The notes under the pieces are model-generated. The model ran no database searches, was not told the DNA's origin, and saw only the letters and a list, made by a program, of their open reading frames with translations. Shown piece after piece: positions 1 to 7,046 of a stretch of 12,058 bases of DNA; position 1 is the first letter of the stretch; each line of letters starts with the position of its first letter. The stretch comes from Prevotellaceae bacterium UBA2718. Its GTDB lineage: Bacteria; Bacteroidota; Bacteroidia; Bacteroidales; Bacteroidaceae. The stretch spans positions 13,522 to 25,579 of the forward strand of contig DEKQ01000083.1 in NCBI GenBank assembly GCA_002353975.1, given 5' to 3'. The position numbers and the translations under genes were made by a program.

Positions 1-3000
1 ACGACGAGATGCTGCAGCGCATGTATAAAGGTCTGGATCAGACAATCTTTACGGTTAACAAGCAGCCCGAACCAATAAAGTATATCGAGAATATCGAGGA
101 GCATAACGAGCAGGAAGGTCTGGCGCTGTCAAAGGAAGAGATAGAATATCTGTATAAGGTGGCTAAGCAGCTGGGACGTCCGCTTACAGACTCTGAGCTC
201 TTCGGTTTTGCACAGATAAACTCAGAGCATTGCCGTCATAAGATATTTGGCGGAACCTTCATCATAGACGGTAAGGAGATGGAGTCTTCGTTGTTCCAGA
301 TGATTAAGAAGACAACGCAGGAGAATCCTAACAAGATACTTTCTGCCTATAAGGATAATGTAGCCTTTGCCGCAGGTCCGGAGATTGAGCAGTTCTCTCC
401 GGCAAACCACGCGGAGCCTGACACATATAAAATAAAGAAGGTAGAGAGCGTTATATCGCTTAAGGCTGAGACTCATAACTTCCCGACAACCGTTGAGCCG
501 TTCAATGGTGCCGCAACAGGTACTGGCGGAGAAATCCGTGACCGTATGGGCGGCGGCGTAGGCTCTTGGCCTATTGCAGGTACTGCTGTGTATATGACGT
601 CTTATCCTCGCAAGGATAAGGGAGACGAACATACAGACGGACAGCTGCATTGGAGTAAGGACAAGGACTGTCAGGCTTGGGAGAAGATAATGCCAATACG
701 CAAATGGCTGTATCAGACACCTGAGCAGATTCTTATCAAGGCGTCTAACGGAGCATCAGACTTCGGCAATAAGTTTGGACAGCCTCTTATCTGCGGTTCC
801 GTACTCACCTTTGAGCATCAGGAGCCGAACTCAGACGAGCAGTATGCTTACGACAAGGTAATAATGCTTGCCGGAGGTGTGGGTTACGGTATCAAGCGTG
901 ACTGCCTGAAGGGTGAACCTCAGCCAGGCAACAAAATTGTTGTCATGGGTGGCGAGAACTACCGTATCGGACTTGGTGGCGGTTCCGTATCGAGCGTAGA
1001 GACAGGCAGATACTCCAGCGGTATTGAGCTGAATGCCGTTCAGCGTGCTAACCCTGAGATGCAGAAGCGAGCATATAATGTTATCCGTGCATTGGGCGAG
1101 GAAGATAAGAACCCAATCGTTTCCATTCACGATCACGGCTCAGCAGGACACGTTAACTGTCTGTCAGAGCTTGTTGAGGAATGTGGCGGACTCATACACA
1201 TGGATAAGCTACCAGTAGGCGACAAGACTTTGTCGGCAAAGGAGATTATAGCCAACGAGTCTCAGGAGCGTATGGGATTGCTCATAGACGAGAGTTCAAT
1301 AGAGCACGTGCAGAAGATAGCCGACCGCGAGAGGGCTCCGATGTACACGGTTGGTGAGACAACGGGTGACCATCGCTTTGCCTTTGAGCAGGCTGATGGT
1401 GAGAGGCCTTTTGACCTCGCTGTAGAGCAGATGTTTGGTTCATCACCAAAGACAATTATGGATGATAAGACCGTAACGCGCAAATATGACGTTGTGACGT
1501 ATGACGCATCAGGATTGTCATCCAACACTACTCTTAATGAGCAACTGACATCCTATCTGAAAGATGTGCTGCAGTTGGAAGCCGTTGCATGTAAGGATTG
1601 GTTGACAAACAAGGTTGACCGTAGCGTCACGGGTCGTGTTGCCCGTCAGCAATGTCAGGGTGAGTTGCAGTTGCCGTTATCCGATTGCGGCGTCGTAGCT
1701 CTTGACTATACAGGAACTAAGGGTATAGCTACCTCTTTGGGCCATGCTCCACAGGCGGCTTTGGCAAATCCTGAAGCTGGTTCCGTACTTTCTGTTGCCG
1801 AAGCTTTGACTAATCTCGTGTGGGCTCCTCTTGATACTCCTGAGGGTAAAGGCTCCACATGCATGGACAGTATTTCGCTGAGTGCCAACTGGATGTGGCC
1901 TTGCCGTGCACAACAAGGAGAGGATGCAAGACTCTATAGTGCTGTCAAGGCTTTGAGTGACTTCTGTCTCGCCTTGCAGGTAAATGTACCTACAGGCAAG
2001 GACTCTCTTTCTATGACTCAGAAGTATCCTGACGGCAAGAAGATAATTGCTCCGGGAACTGTCATAGTAAGTGCAGGTGGCGAGGTGAGCGATGTAAAGA
2101 AAACCGTTTCGCCGGTTATCAATACGACAGAAAAGAACACACGTCTGTACTATATAGATTTCTCTTTTGACAAACTCCAGCTTGGCGGTTCTGCCTTCGC
2201 CCAAAGCAGAGGCAAAGTTGGTAGCGATGTGCCAACCGTAATGAATCCCGAATACTTCCGTGATGCCTTTATCGCTATACAGCAGCTGGTATCAGAAGGT
2301 TTGGTTCTTGCTGGACATGACATTTCTGCAGGTGGTATCATAACCTGTCTGCTTGAGATGTGTTTTGCCAACACAAAGGGTGGATTGGATATTAATTTCA
2401 ACAAACTTGCAGAGGGCGACATCGTGAAGATTCTCTTTGCGGAGAATCCTGGTGTAGTCATTCAGGTAAAGGACAGCGATGCTACTCGTGTGAAGAAGAT
2501 ACTTGATGATGCAGGTGTGGGATATGCAAAGATTGGTAATCCGACAGTCAGCGAAGGCAAGCGTCTTATAACTATTGCGAAAACTGTAAGCAACGCCAAT
2601 GTGCCAAACACACAGTTGGCTGCTCGCGATATGGTATTCACATTTGATATCGAGGAGCTGCGTGACGTATGGTACAAGACTTCATTCCTTCTTGATCGCA
2701 GACAGAGCTTCAATGGTAAGGCTGCTGAGCGTTTTGCAAACTACAGCAACATTCCTGTGGAATGGTCGTTGAGCGGTGAACCTCTCAAGGCAGAGTCTCG
2801 TGACAACATAAAGGGCAAGCGGCCTCTCGTGGCTGTCATCCGAGAGAAAGGCTCTAACTCAGAACGTGAGATGGCTTGGTCATTCTATCAGGCGGGCTTT
2901 GACGTGAAGGATGTTACAATGACCGACCTTATCACAGGACGCGAAACATTGGAGGAAGTAAATGTCATAGCCTTCTGCGGAGGTTTCTCAAACTCTGATG

Positions 3001-3632
3001 TACTTGGTTCCGCGAAGGGTTGGGCAGGTGCTTTCCTGTATAATCCCAAAGCTAAGGAGGCTCTGGACAAATTCTATTCGCGTCAGGATACGTTGTCCTT
3101 CGGAGTATGTAATGGCTGCCAGCTGATGATTGAGCTTGGTCTGATAGACAACAATTTCCCTCTGCAATCCGCCACAGAAGACCGACTCAGCGCAGACAGG
3201 TTGCTGCAATACAAGCAACAGTATGCCCAGATGCAGCACAATGACTCGCATAAGTTTGAGTCAACCTTTGTGACATTACAGATACCTCAGAACAATTCAG
3301 TTATGTTCGGTTCGCTGAGCGGACAGAAGATAGGTTGCTGGGTAGCTCATGGTGAAGGTAAGTTCCACCTGCCTCAGTCAGAGGACAAGTATAACATCGT
3401 AGCCAAGTATAATCGTCATGGTTATCCTGCCAATCCTAATGGCTCCGACTATGATGTTGCAGCCCTTGCAAGTGCTGATGGCCGTCACTTGGCAATCATG
3501 CCACATCCGGAACGTACACAGCACCCTTGGCAATGTGGTTACTATCCGGTAGAACGCAGAATGACAGATACTGTGACACCTTGGCACGAGGCATTTGTGA
3601 ATGCCCGCAAATGGGTAGAAGAAAGAATGTAA
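1..3632 (+). CDS. purL: Phosphoribosylformylglycinamidine synthase (PurL, large fused form), 5'-partial
   Basis: The enzyme performs step 4 of de novo purine synthesis in the cytoplasm: FGAR + glutamine + ATP gives FGAM. The reading frame is open to the left edge (codons GAC GAG precede the ATG at 9), so the gene starts outside the window. By comparison with E. coli PurL (about 1295 residues), I estimate that roughly 90 N-terminal residues are missing. Numbering from the ATG at 9: the NSEHCRH motif lies at 71-77, the SLKAETHNFPTT synthase core follows with its conserved His at 156, and glycine-rich ATG-TGGEIRDRMGGG comes next. A second AIRS-like half occupies about 600-890. A class I glutamine amidotransferase domain runs from about 938 to the end, with nucleophile Cys1034 in GVCNGCQ and His1166/Glu1168 in PHPE. 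All catalytic elements are intact. It ends with TAA, followed 55 bp later by a strong terminator. The next gene converges on it, so it is probably the last gene of its transcript. Confidence 0.97.
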   Translation, partial: DEMLQRMYKGLDQTIFTVNKQPEPIKYIENIEEHNEQEGLALSKEEIEYLYKVAKQLGRPLTDSELFGFAQINSEHCRHKIFGGTFIIDGKEMESSLFQMIKKTTQENPNKILSAYKDNVAFAAGPEIEQFSPANHAEPDTYKIKKVESVISLKAETHNFPTTVEPFNGAATGTGGEIRDRMGGGVGSWPIAGTAVYMTSYPRKDKGDEHTDGQLHWSKDKDCQAWEKIMPIRKWLYQTPEQILIKASNGASDFGNKFGQPLICGSVLTFEHQEPNSDEQYAYDKVIMLAGGVGYGIKRDCLKGEPQPGNKIVVMGGENYRIGLGGGSVSSVETGRYSSGIELNAVQRANPEMQKRAYNVIRALGEEDKNPIVSIHDHGSAGHVNCLSELVEECGGLIHMDKLPVGDKTLSAKEIIANESQERMGLLIDESSIEHVQKIADRERAPMYTVGETTGDHRFAFEQADGERPFDLAVEQMFGSSPKTIMDDKTVTRKYDVVTYDASGLSSNTTLNEQLTSYLKDVLQLEAVACKDWLTNKVDRSVTGRVARQQCQGELQLPLSDCGVVALDYTGTKGIATSLGHAPQAALANPEAGSVLSVAEALTNLVWAPLDTPEGKGSTCMDSISLSANWMWPCRAQQGEDARLYSAVKALSDFCLALQVNVPTGKDSLSMTQKYPDGKKIIAPGTVIVSAGGEVSDVKKTVSPVINTTEKNTRLYYIDFSFDKLQLGGSAFAQSRGKVGSDVPTVMNPEYFRDAFIAIQQLVSEGLVLAGHDISAGGIITCLLEMCFANTKGGLDINFNKLAEGDIVKILFAENPGVVIQVKDSDATRVKKILDDAGVGYAKIGNPTVSEGKRLITIAKTVSNANVPNTQLAARDMVFTFDIEELRDVWYKTSFLLDRRQSFNGKAAERFANYSNIPVEWSLSGEPLKAESRDNIKGKRPLVAVIREKGSNSEREMAWSFYQAGFDVKDVTMTDLITGRETLEEVNVIAFCGGFSNSDVLGSAKGWAGAFLYNPKAKEALDKFYSRQDTLSFGVCNGCQLMIELGLIDNNFPLQSATEDRLSADRLLQYKQQYAQMQHNDSHKFESTFVTLQIPQNNSVMFGSLSGQKIGCWVAHGEGKFHLPQSEDKYNIVAKYNRHGYPANPNGSDYDVAALASADGRHLAIMPHPERTQHPWQCGYYPVERRMTDTVTPWHEAFVNARKWVEERM

Positions 3633-3686
3633 AGTAGGAAGTAAGCACATCTGACATACTACGGGTACTTAATACCTATATATTAT

Positions 3687-3735
3687 AACGACAGCAGCTA
3701 CAATCACTTTCGACTGTAGCTGCTGTCGTTTTTAT
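3687..3735 (+). terminator. Intrinsic terminator after purL
   Basis: The arms 3687-3702 and 3715-3730 are perfectly complementary over 16 bp (AACGACAGCAGCTACA against its reverse complement). They enclose a 12-nt loop, and the right arm runs into a T tract (TTTTTATTTT, 3729-3738). This is the standard plan of a Rho-independent terminator for purL, 55 bp past its stop. On the minus strand the hairpin is followed only by TTATAATA, so it would end the opposing gtrA transcript less well, though it might contribute. Confidence 0.93.
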
Positions 3736-3738
3736 TTT

Positions 3739-3773
3739 GTACCTATATGTATGACACAGGTACCTATATGTAT
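3739..3773. repeat. Direct repeat GTACCTATATGTAT, two copies
   Basis: The 14-mer GTACCTATATGTAT occurs exactly at 3739-3752 and again at 3760-3773, a period of 21 bp (two helical turns). A shorter related copy, TACCTATAT, lies at 3673-3681, just left of the terminator hairpin. The copies sit between two convergent genes, where a promoter would have no obvious target. They could be part of a dispersed intergenic repeat, or a binding site. I cannot tell which from one window. Confidence 0.6.
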
Positions 3774-3809
3774 ATATCAAGAATGGCAACAAAATGTATG
3801 CGAAGTAGC

Positions 3810-3859
3810 ATTTTACAAAATGACTATTTTTTGCCCGAAAAATGAGCAAAGTGTAAAAT
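3810..3859. repeat. AT-rich imperfect inverted repeat downstream of gtrA
   Basis: The outer arms ATTTTACA (3810-3817) and TGTAAAAT (3852-3859) are exact reverse complements. Inside them, TTTTT (3828-3832) and AAAAA (3838-3842) can pair around the 5-nt loop GCCCG, with CT/AG pairs (3824-3825 with 3845-3846) just outside. It lies 15 bp beyond the gtrA stop on the minus strand. It could act as a weak transcription end or mRNA-stabilising hairpin for the minus-strand operon, or be part of a dispersed intergenic element. It has no GC-rich stem, so it is not a classical terminator. Confidence 0.4.
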
Positions 3860-3874
3860 CAGGCATCTCGCACA

Positions 3875-4258
3875 TTATTTCCTATACACAACACGCAGTA
3901 TAAGGAACTGTATAATCATGGCTATACCCATGACGATAAACGGTGCAATAAATCTGTTTACTCCAAGCTGCATCATGCACCAGAAGAGCAATACATGGAG
4001 GAGTAAATTTACACCATGTGAGCCACAGAAGCCTATGAAATGTCTCCAACTGGGTTGCTTGCGGAAGGTAAAGTAGGTGGTAGTGAAATAGTTTACCACA
4101 AAACTAACTAAATATCCGATAGCGTAAGATACATTTACTTCAAGAAAGAATTGGCAGCAGCAATACACCGCATAGTGTATCGCTGCTGCAAAACATCCGT
4201 TCAGGACAAAACGCATGAATTGCGCTTGCTTACTATCTGAAGTTAAACTTTTAAGCAA
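3875..4258 (-). CDS. GtrA-like four-helix membrane protein
   Basis: This is a small integral membrane protein of the GtrA family (PF04138 type). Members are linked to moving polyprenyl-phosphate-linked sugars or to cell-surface glycan modification; the substrate here is unknown. From TTG at 4258 the product is 127 residues, typical for the family. Four hydrophobic helices are visible at about 16-38, 44-64, 74-97 and 102-123. The MRFVLNG entry to helix 1 and the NYFTTTYFTFRK segment after helix 2 are family-like. Start choice: an in-frame TAG lies just upstream and the only early ATG (4216) would begin right at helix 1, giving 113 residues. The residues between (SDSKQAQF) resemble the usual family N-terminus, so I prefer the TTG. 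The gene lies 30 bp after ddh and is probably co-transcribed with it. No glycosyltransferase gene is adjacent. Confidence 0.85.
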   Translation of the reverse strand: MLKSLTSDSKQAQFMRFVLNGCFAAAIHYAVYCCCQFFLEVNVSYAIGYLVSFVVNYFTTTYFTFRKQPSWRHFIGFCGSHGVNLLLHVLLFWCMMQLGVNRFIAPFIVMGIAMIIQFLILRVVYRK

Positions 4259-4288
4259 CCTTGTCTAACAGAAACAGTTTCTCAAGTC

Positions 4289-5188
4289 TTATACCAAGTG
4301 TGAGATGAGGTTCTCACGATCACCTGGGAGGTAATCTATTACAGGAATCTCAATCATAGTATAGCATCCAGGCTGCTGACGCATAGAGGCACGAGCGACA
4401 TTAACCAGTACCTGAGCTGTCAGAGCAGGATTGTTTATCTTCATGTTGAACTCGAACATCTGGTTGTGAGTCTTGCCACTAACGCCTTTACGCACGAGGT
4501 TTACTCCATGACCGACATCGTTGAGGGCATCTACGCTTTCAACAGCAAAGACGTGTGTCTCGTCGTTTGCAAAGTAAGGGTCAGCCTTGATAGCTTTTGT
4601 TACTTCTGCGAGATCTGCACCTTCTTCCAACTCTACATATACCATACGGCGGTGAATGCCTTCGCCTACGGGAATGGTCATTGAGAGGGCATCCTTCACT
4701 CCGGCCTTAGAACGAACACACACGGAGTGACCCATAGAACGGCCCGGACCGAAGTTAGTATATGAGAGTCCCTTAGGTGCAAGGCTCTGCATGAGTGTGC
4801 GTACGATAGAATCAGAACCTGGATCCCAGCCGGCAGCTATGACGGCAACCGTACCGTTCTTCTGGCAAATAGGTGTCAGGGCACGGCGATAGTCAACGAT
4901 AGAGGTGTGAATATCGAAAGAATCAACGGTATTTATACCCATAGCGAGTATCTTCTCTGCATACTCCTGACAGGAGCGGGTAGGGGTGGCAAGGATAGCC
5001 ACATCAACGTCTTTCAGCTCGGTGATGTCCTTTACTACATTGTAAGGAGTAAGCTCCAATGGCTTGTTGTCTGCACCATTGCGGCGTACAACACCTGCAA
5101 TCTCAAAATCGTCACTGGCCTCTAATGCTTCAATAGCAAATTTGCCAATGTTTCCGTAGCCTACTACGGCTGCACGAATCTTTTTCAT
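4289..5188 (-). CDS. ddh: meso-Diaminopimelate D-dehydrogenase
   Basis: This is an NADP-dependent cytoplasmic oxidoreductase (EC 1.4.1.16) interconverting meso-diaminopimelate with tetrahydrodipicolinate and ammonia. It gives a one-step route to the lysine and peptidoglycan precursor. At 299 residues it fits the compact Symbiobacterium/Bacteroidetes type (the Corynebacterium enzyme is about 320). It begins with a Rossmann fold, AAVVGYGNIGK (6-16). Substrate-site segments follow: DSFDIH (89-94), GWDPGSDS (120-127) and NFGPGRSMGHS (145-155), then HNQMFEFN (241-248) with NNPALTAQ near the C-terminus (252-259). The ATG at 5188 gives the expected short N-terminus before the nucleotide-binding loop. 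It lies 77 bp downstream of the PFL gene and 30 bp upstream of gtrA. I see no separate Bacteroidetes-type promoter in front of it, only a 15-bp dyad. No other lysine gene is in the window. Confidence 0.95.
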   Translation of the reverse strand: MKKIRAAVVGYGNIGKFAIEALEASDDFEIAGVVRRNGADNKPLELTPYNVVKDITELKDVDVAILATPTRSCQEYAEKILAMGINTVDSFDIHTSIVDYRRALTPICQKNGTVAVIAAGWDPGSDSIVRTLMQSLAPKGLSYTNFGPGRSMGHSVCVRSKAGVKDALSMTIPVGEGIHRRMVYVELEEGADLAEVTKAIKADPYFANDETHVFAVESVDALNDVGHGVNLVRKGVSGKTHNQMFEFNMKINNPALTAQVLVNVARASMRQQPGCYTMIEIPVIDYLPGDRENLISHLV

Positions 5189-5235
5189 AGTTTTCTTGTT
5201 TTAGAGTTTATGTGAGTTTGTGTTATGTTTTTTCT

Positions 5236-5250
5236 CATGTCAGGGACATG
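5236..5250. repeat. Perfect dyad CATGTC-AGG-GACATG between PFL gene and ddh
   Basis: Two 6-bp arms (5236-5241, 5245-5250) flank a 3-bp centre. In minus-strand RNA the hairpin would have a 3-nt loop and is followed by an A-rich stretch rather than U residues, so it is not an intrinsic terminator. It could be a protein-binding site, an RNA processing hairpin separating the upstream genes from ddh-gtrA, or chance. Confidence 0.3.
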
Positions 5251-5265
5251 GGTTAATGTCGTATA

Positions 5266-6645
5266 TTAATTCTTGAAACTGTGTATAGGTGCAGGAATAC
5301 GTCCTGTGCGGTTTACAAAGCGCTCACAGCCAAAAGTGTTTACCGGCATTATGGGTGCATATCCCAAAAGCCCGCCAAATTCTACGGTGTCGCCTACACC
5401 TTTTCCAATTACGGGGATAATTCTGACTGCCGTGGTCTTCTGGTTGACCATACCAATCGCACTCTCATCGGCTATGATGCCGGCTATTGTCGTTGCCTTG
5501 GTATCACCCGGGATTGCAATCATGTCAAGACCAACGGAGCATACACAGGTCATGGCTTCAAGTTTCTCTATAGTCAGGGCTCCGGCCTTAACGGCATCTA
5601 TCATTCCCTGGTCTTCTGATACAGGAATGAAAGCTCCACTAAGTCCGCCTACGTATGATGATGCCATTACGCCACCTTTCTTTACCTGGTCGTTAAGCAT
5701 GGCCAAAGCAGCCGTAGTTCCTGGAGCTCCGGCATGTTCTACACCGATACATTGCAGGATATCAGCTACGGAGTCGCCTATTGCCGGGGTGGGGGCGAGT
5801 GACAAGTCTATGATGCCGAATGGGATTCCCAATCTCTTTGATGCTTCTTGGGCAACCAGCTGTCCTACGCGGGTTATTTTGAAGGCTGTCTTTTTAATTG
5901 TTTCGCAAAGTGTCTCAAAGTTGGCAGGAGTCTCCTTGCCTTTGTCCATCTGCTCTAATGCATACTTCACTACGCCAGGACCGGATACGCCGACATTGAT
6001 TATGGCATCAGCCTCACTTACTCCGTGAAAAGCACCAGCCATAAACGGATTGTCATCAGGCGCGTTGCAAAGGACAACAAGTTTGGCACAACCGAGAGAA
6101 TCCTGTTCCTTTGTGTTTTGTGCTGTTTGCAGAATGATGTCTCCCATCAGGCGAACAGCATCCATATTTATTCCTGTCTTCGTCGAGCCGACATTAATTG
6201 ACGAACAAATTCTCTCTGTTACAGCCAAGGCTTGAGGTATAGAGCGTATTAGCAGTTCATCGCTCTTTGTCATACCTTTTGATACAACTGCAGAATATCC
6301 TCCCAAGAAGTTTACTCCAACTTCCTTAGCTGCCCGGTCAAGAGTTTTTGCTATCTCAACATAATCAGCCGGTATTTTACAACATGATGCACCAACGAGT
6401 GAAATCGGAGTAATAGAGATACGCTTGTTGACAATGGGTATGGCAAACTCACGAGATATTTCCTCGCCTGTTGACACTAAGTTTTGGGCCAGCGTCGTAA
6501 TTTTGTGATATATTTTGTCGCAGGTAGTGTTTAAGTCCTTGTCTGCACAATCAAGCAGGCTAATACCCATTGTTATAGTGCGTACGTCAAGGTTCTCTTG
6601 CTCGATCATCTTGTTGGTTTCGAGCACTTCGCTGATGTTTATCAT
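5266..6645 (-). CDS. PFL/DUF711 family protein (UPF0210)
   Basis: This belongs to the conserved UPF0210/DUF711 (COG2848) family, called PFL family for a resemblance to pyruvate formate-lyase-like folds. Its biochemical role is not established to my knowledge. The 459 residues match the family's usual length of about 450. Family-like segments are RTITMGISLLDC (22-33), GVNFLGGYSA (110-119), NAPDDNPFMAGAFHG (194-208), GVSGPGVVK (219-227), LAPTPAIGDSVADIL (283-297), GGLSGAFIPVSEDQGM (333-348), DMIAIPGDT (374-382) and a C-terminal RTGRIPAP (446-453). I do not see a GCRVSGY-type glycyl-radical motif, so formate-lyase chemistry should not be assumed. The ATG at 6645 gives the normal N-terminus. It lies 59 bp after the ACT-domain gene. 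That pairing recurs in many bacteria and suggests the small protein regulates or partners this one. Confidence 0.92.
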   Translation of the reverse strand: MINISEVLETNKMIEQENLDVRTITMGISLLDCADKDLNTTCDKIYHKITTLAQNLVSTGEEISREFAIPIVNKRISITPISLVGASCCKIPADYVEIAKTLDRAAKEVGVNFLGGYSAVVSKGMTKSDELLIRSIPQALAVTERICSSINVGSTKTGINMDAVRLMGDIILQTAQNTKEQDSLGCAKLVVLCNAPDDNPFMAGAFHGVSEADAIINVGVSGPGVVKYALEQMDKGKETPANFETLCETIKKTAFKITRVGQLVAQEASKRLGIPFGIIDLSLAPTPAIGDSVADILQCIGVEHAGAPGTTAALAMLNDQVKKGGVMASSYVGGLSGAFIPVSEDQGMIDAVKAGALTIEKLEAMTCVCSVGLDMIAIPGDTKATTIAGIIADESAIGMVNQKTTAVRIIPVIGKGVGDTVEFGGLLGYAPIMPVNTFGCERFVNRTGRIPAPIHSFKN

Positions 6646-6704
6646 TGGAGAGATTTTGTGTGTTGGGTTAAAGAGTAACTCAAATTAAACAAAAGTTCCT
6701 TCGC

Positions 6705-6977
6705 TTATATCCTGTGCATCTTATCAAAGATGTCCTCTAACTGACACTTCACCTGTACCCCCATGCCTTGTCCTATTTTTGACAATTCGGAAGAAACCTG
6801 GTCAAACGATGTGTTGCACTTGGACATATCAACAATCATCATCATGTTAAAGAAATCCTGCACGATGGTTTGGGATATATCTAGAATGTTTATCTGGCTG
6901 TCTGCCAAATATGAACACACTTTGGCTATAATGCCAACAGTGTCTTTACCTACAACGGTTATAATAGCTCTTGTCAA
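6705..6977 (-). CDS. ACT domain protein (UPF0237)
   Basis: This is a stand-alone ACT domain of 90 residues (COG3830, UPF0237). ACT domains usually bind amino acids or other small ligands and act as dimeric sensors; this one's ligand is unknown. The opening RAIITVVGKDTVGIIAKVCSYLA (3-25) is the first beta strand and helix with the ligand-loop pattern GKDxxGI. A strand with INILDISQT (29-37) and NMMMIVDM (44-51) completes the fold. Start choice: the only start-type codon in place is TTG at 6977. The frame has a TAA five codons further upstream and no ATG before residue 45, and residues 3-10 already align with the family start. It is the first partner of the ACT-PFL pair and lies 69 bp downstream of the PurF-like gene. 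Confidence 0.9.
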   Translation of the reverse strand: MTRAIITVVGKDTVGIIAKVCSYLADSQINILDISQTIVQDFFNMMMIVDMSKCNTSFDQVSSELSKIGQGMGVQVKCQLEDIFDKMHRI

Positions 6978-7046
6978 GGTGTTTGTCTTTTAAGGGGTTA
7001 TGTATTTTGATTTTGTATAGTGTCCGGGTATGGGCATCTGACAGTT

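Noticed and set aside
9..11. ATG at 9 as the true start of purL
   Set aside because: The frame remains open to the window edge, and the product would lack the N-terminal region expected of full-length PurL.
1677..2204. A 175-codon minus-strand frame inside purL
   Set aside because: It is antisense to an intact conserved PurL region, with a composition unlike the neighbouring proteins and no recognisable motif.
3747..3845. A 32-codon plus-strand frame in the purL-gtrA gap as a real small gene
   Set aside because: It follows a strong terminator with no promoter in sight and overlaps direct and inverted repeats. It is kept only as part of a possible intergenic element.
5273..6028. A 251-codon open frame on the plus strand antisense to the PFL gene
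   Set aside because: It lies wholly inside a well-recognised gene and its translation has no recognisable domain. It is a shadow frame produced by the codon use of the opposite strand.
6673..6681. Palindrome GAGTAACTC between the ACT and PFL genes
   Set aside because: Two 4-bp arms around one base is within chance expectation and no other regulatory element is near it.
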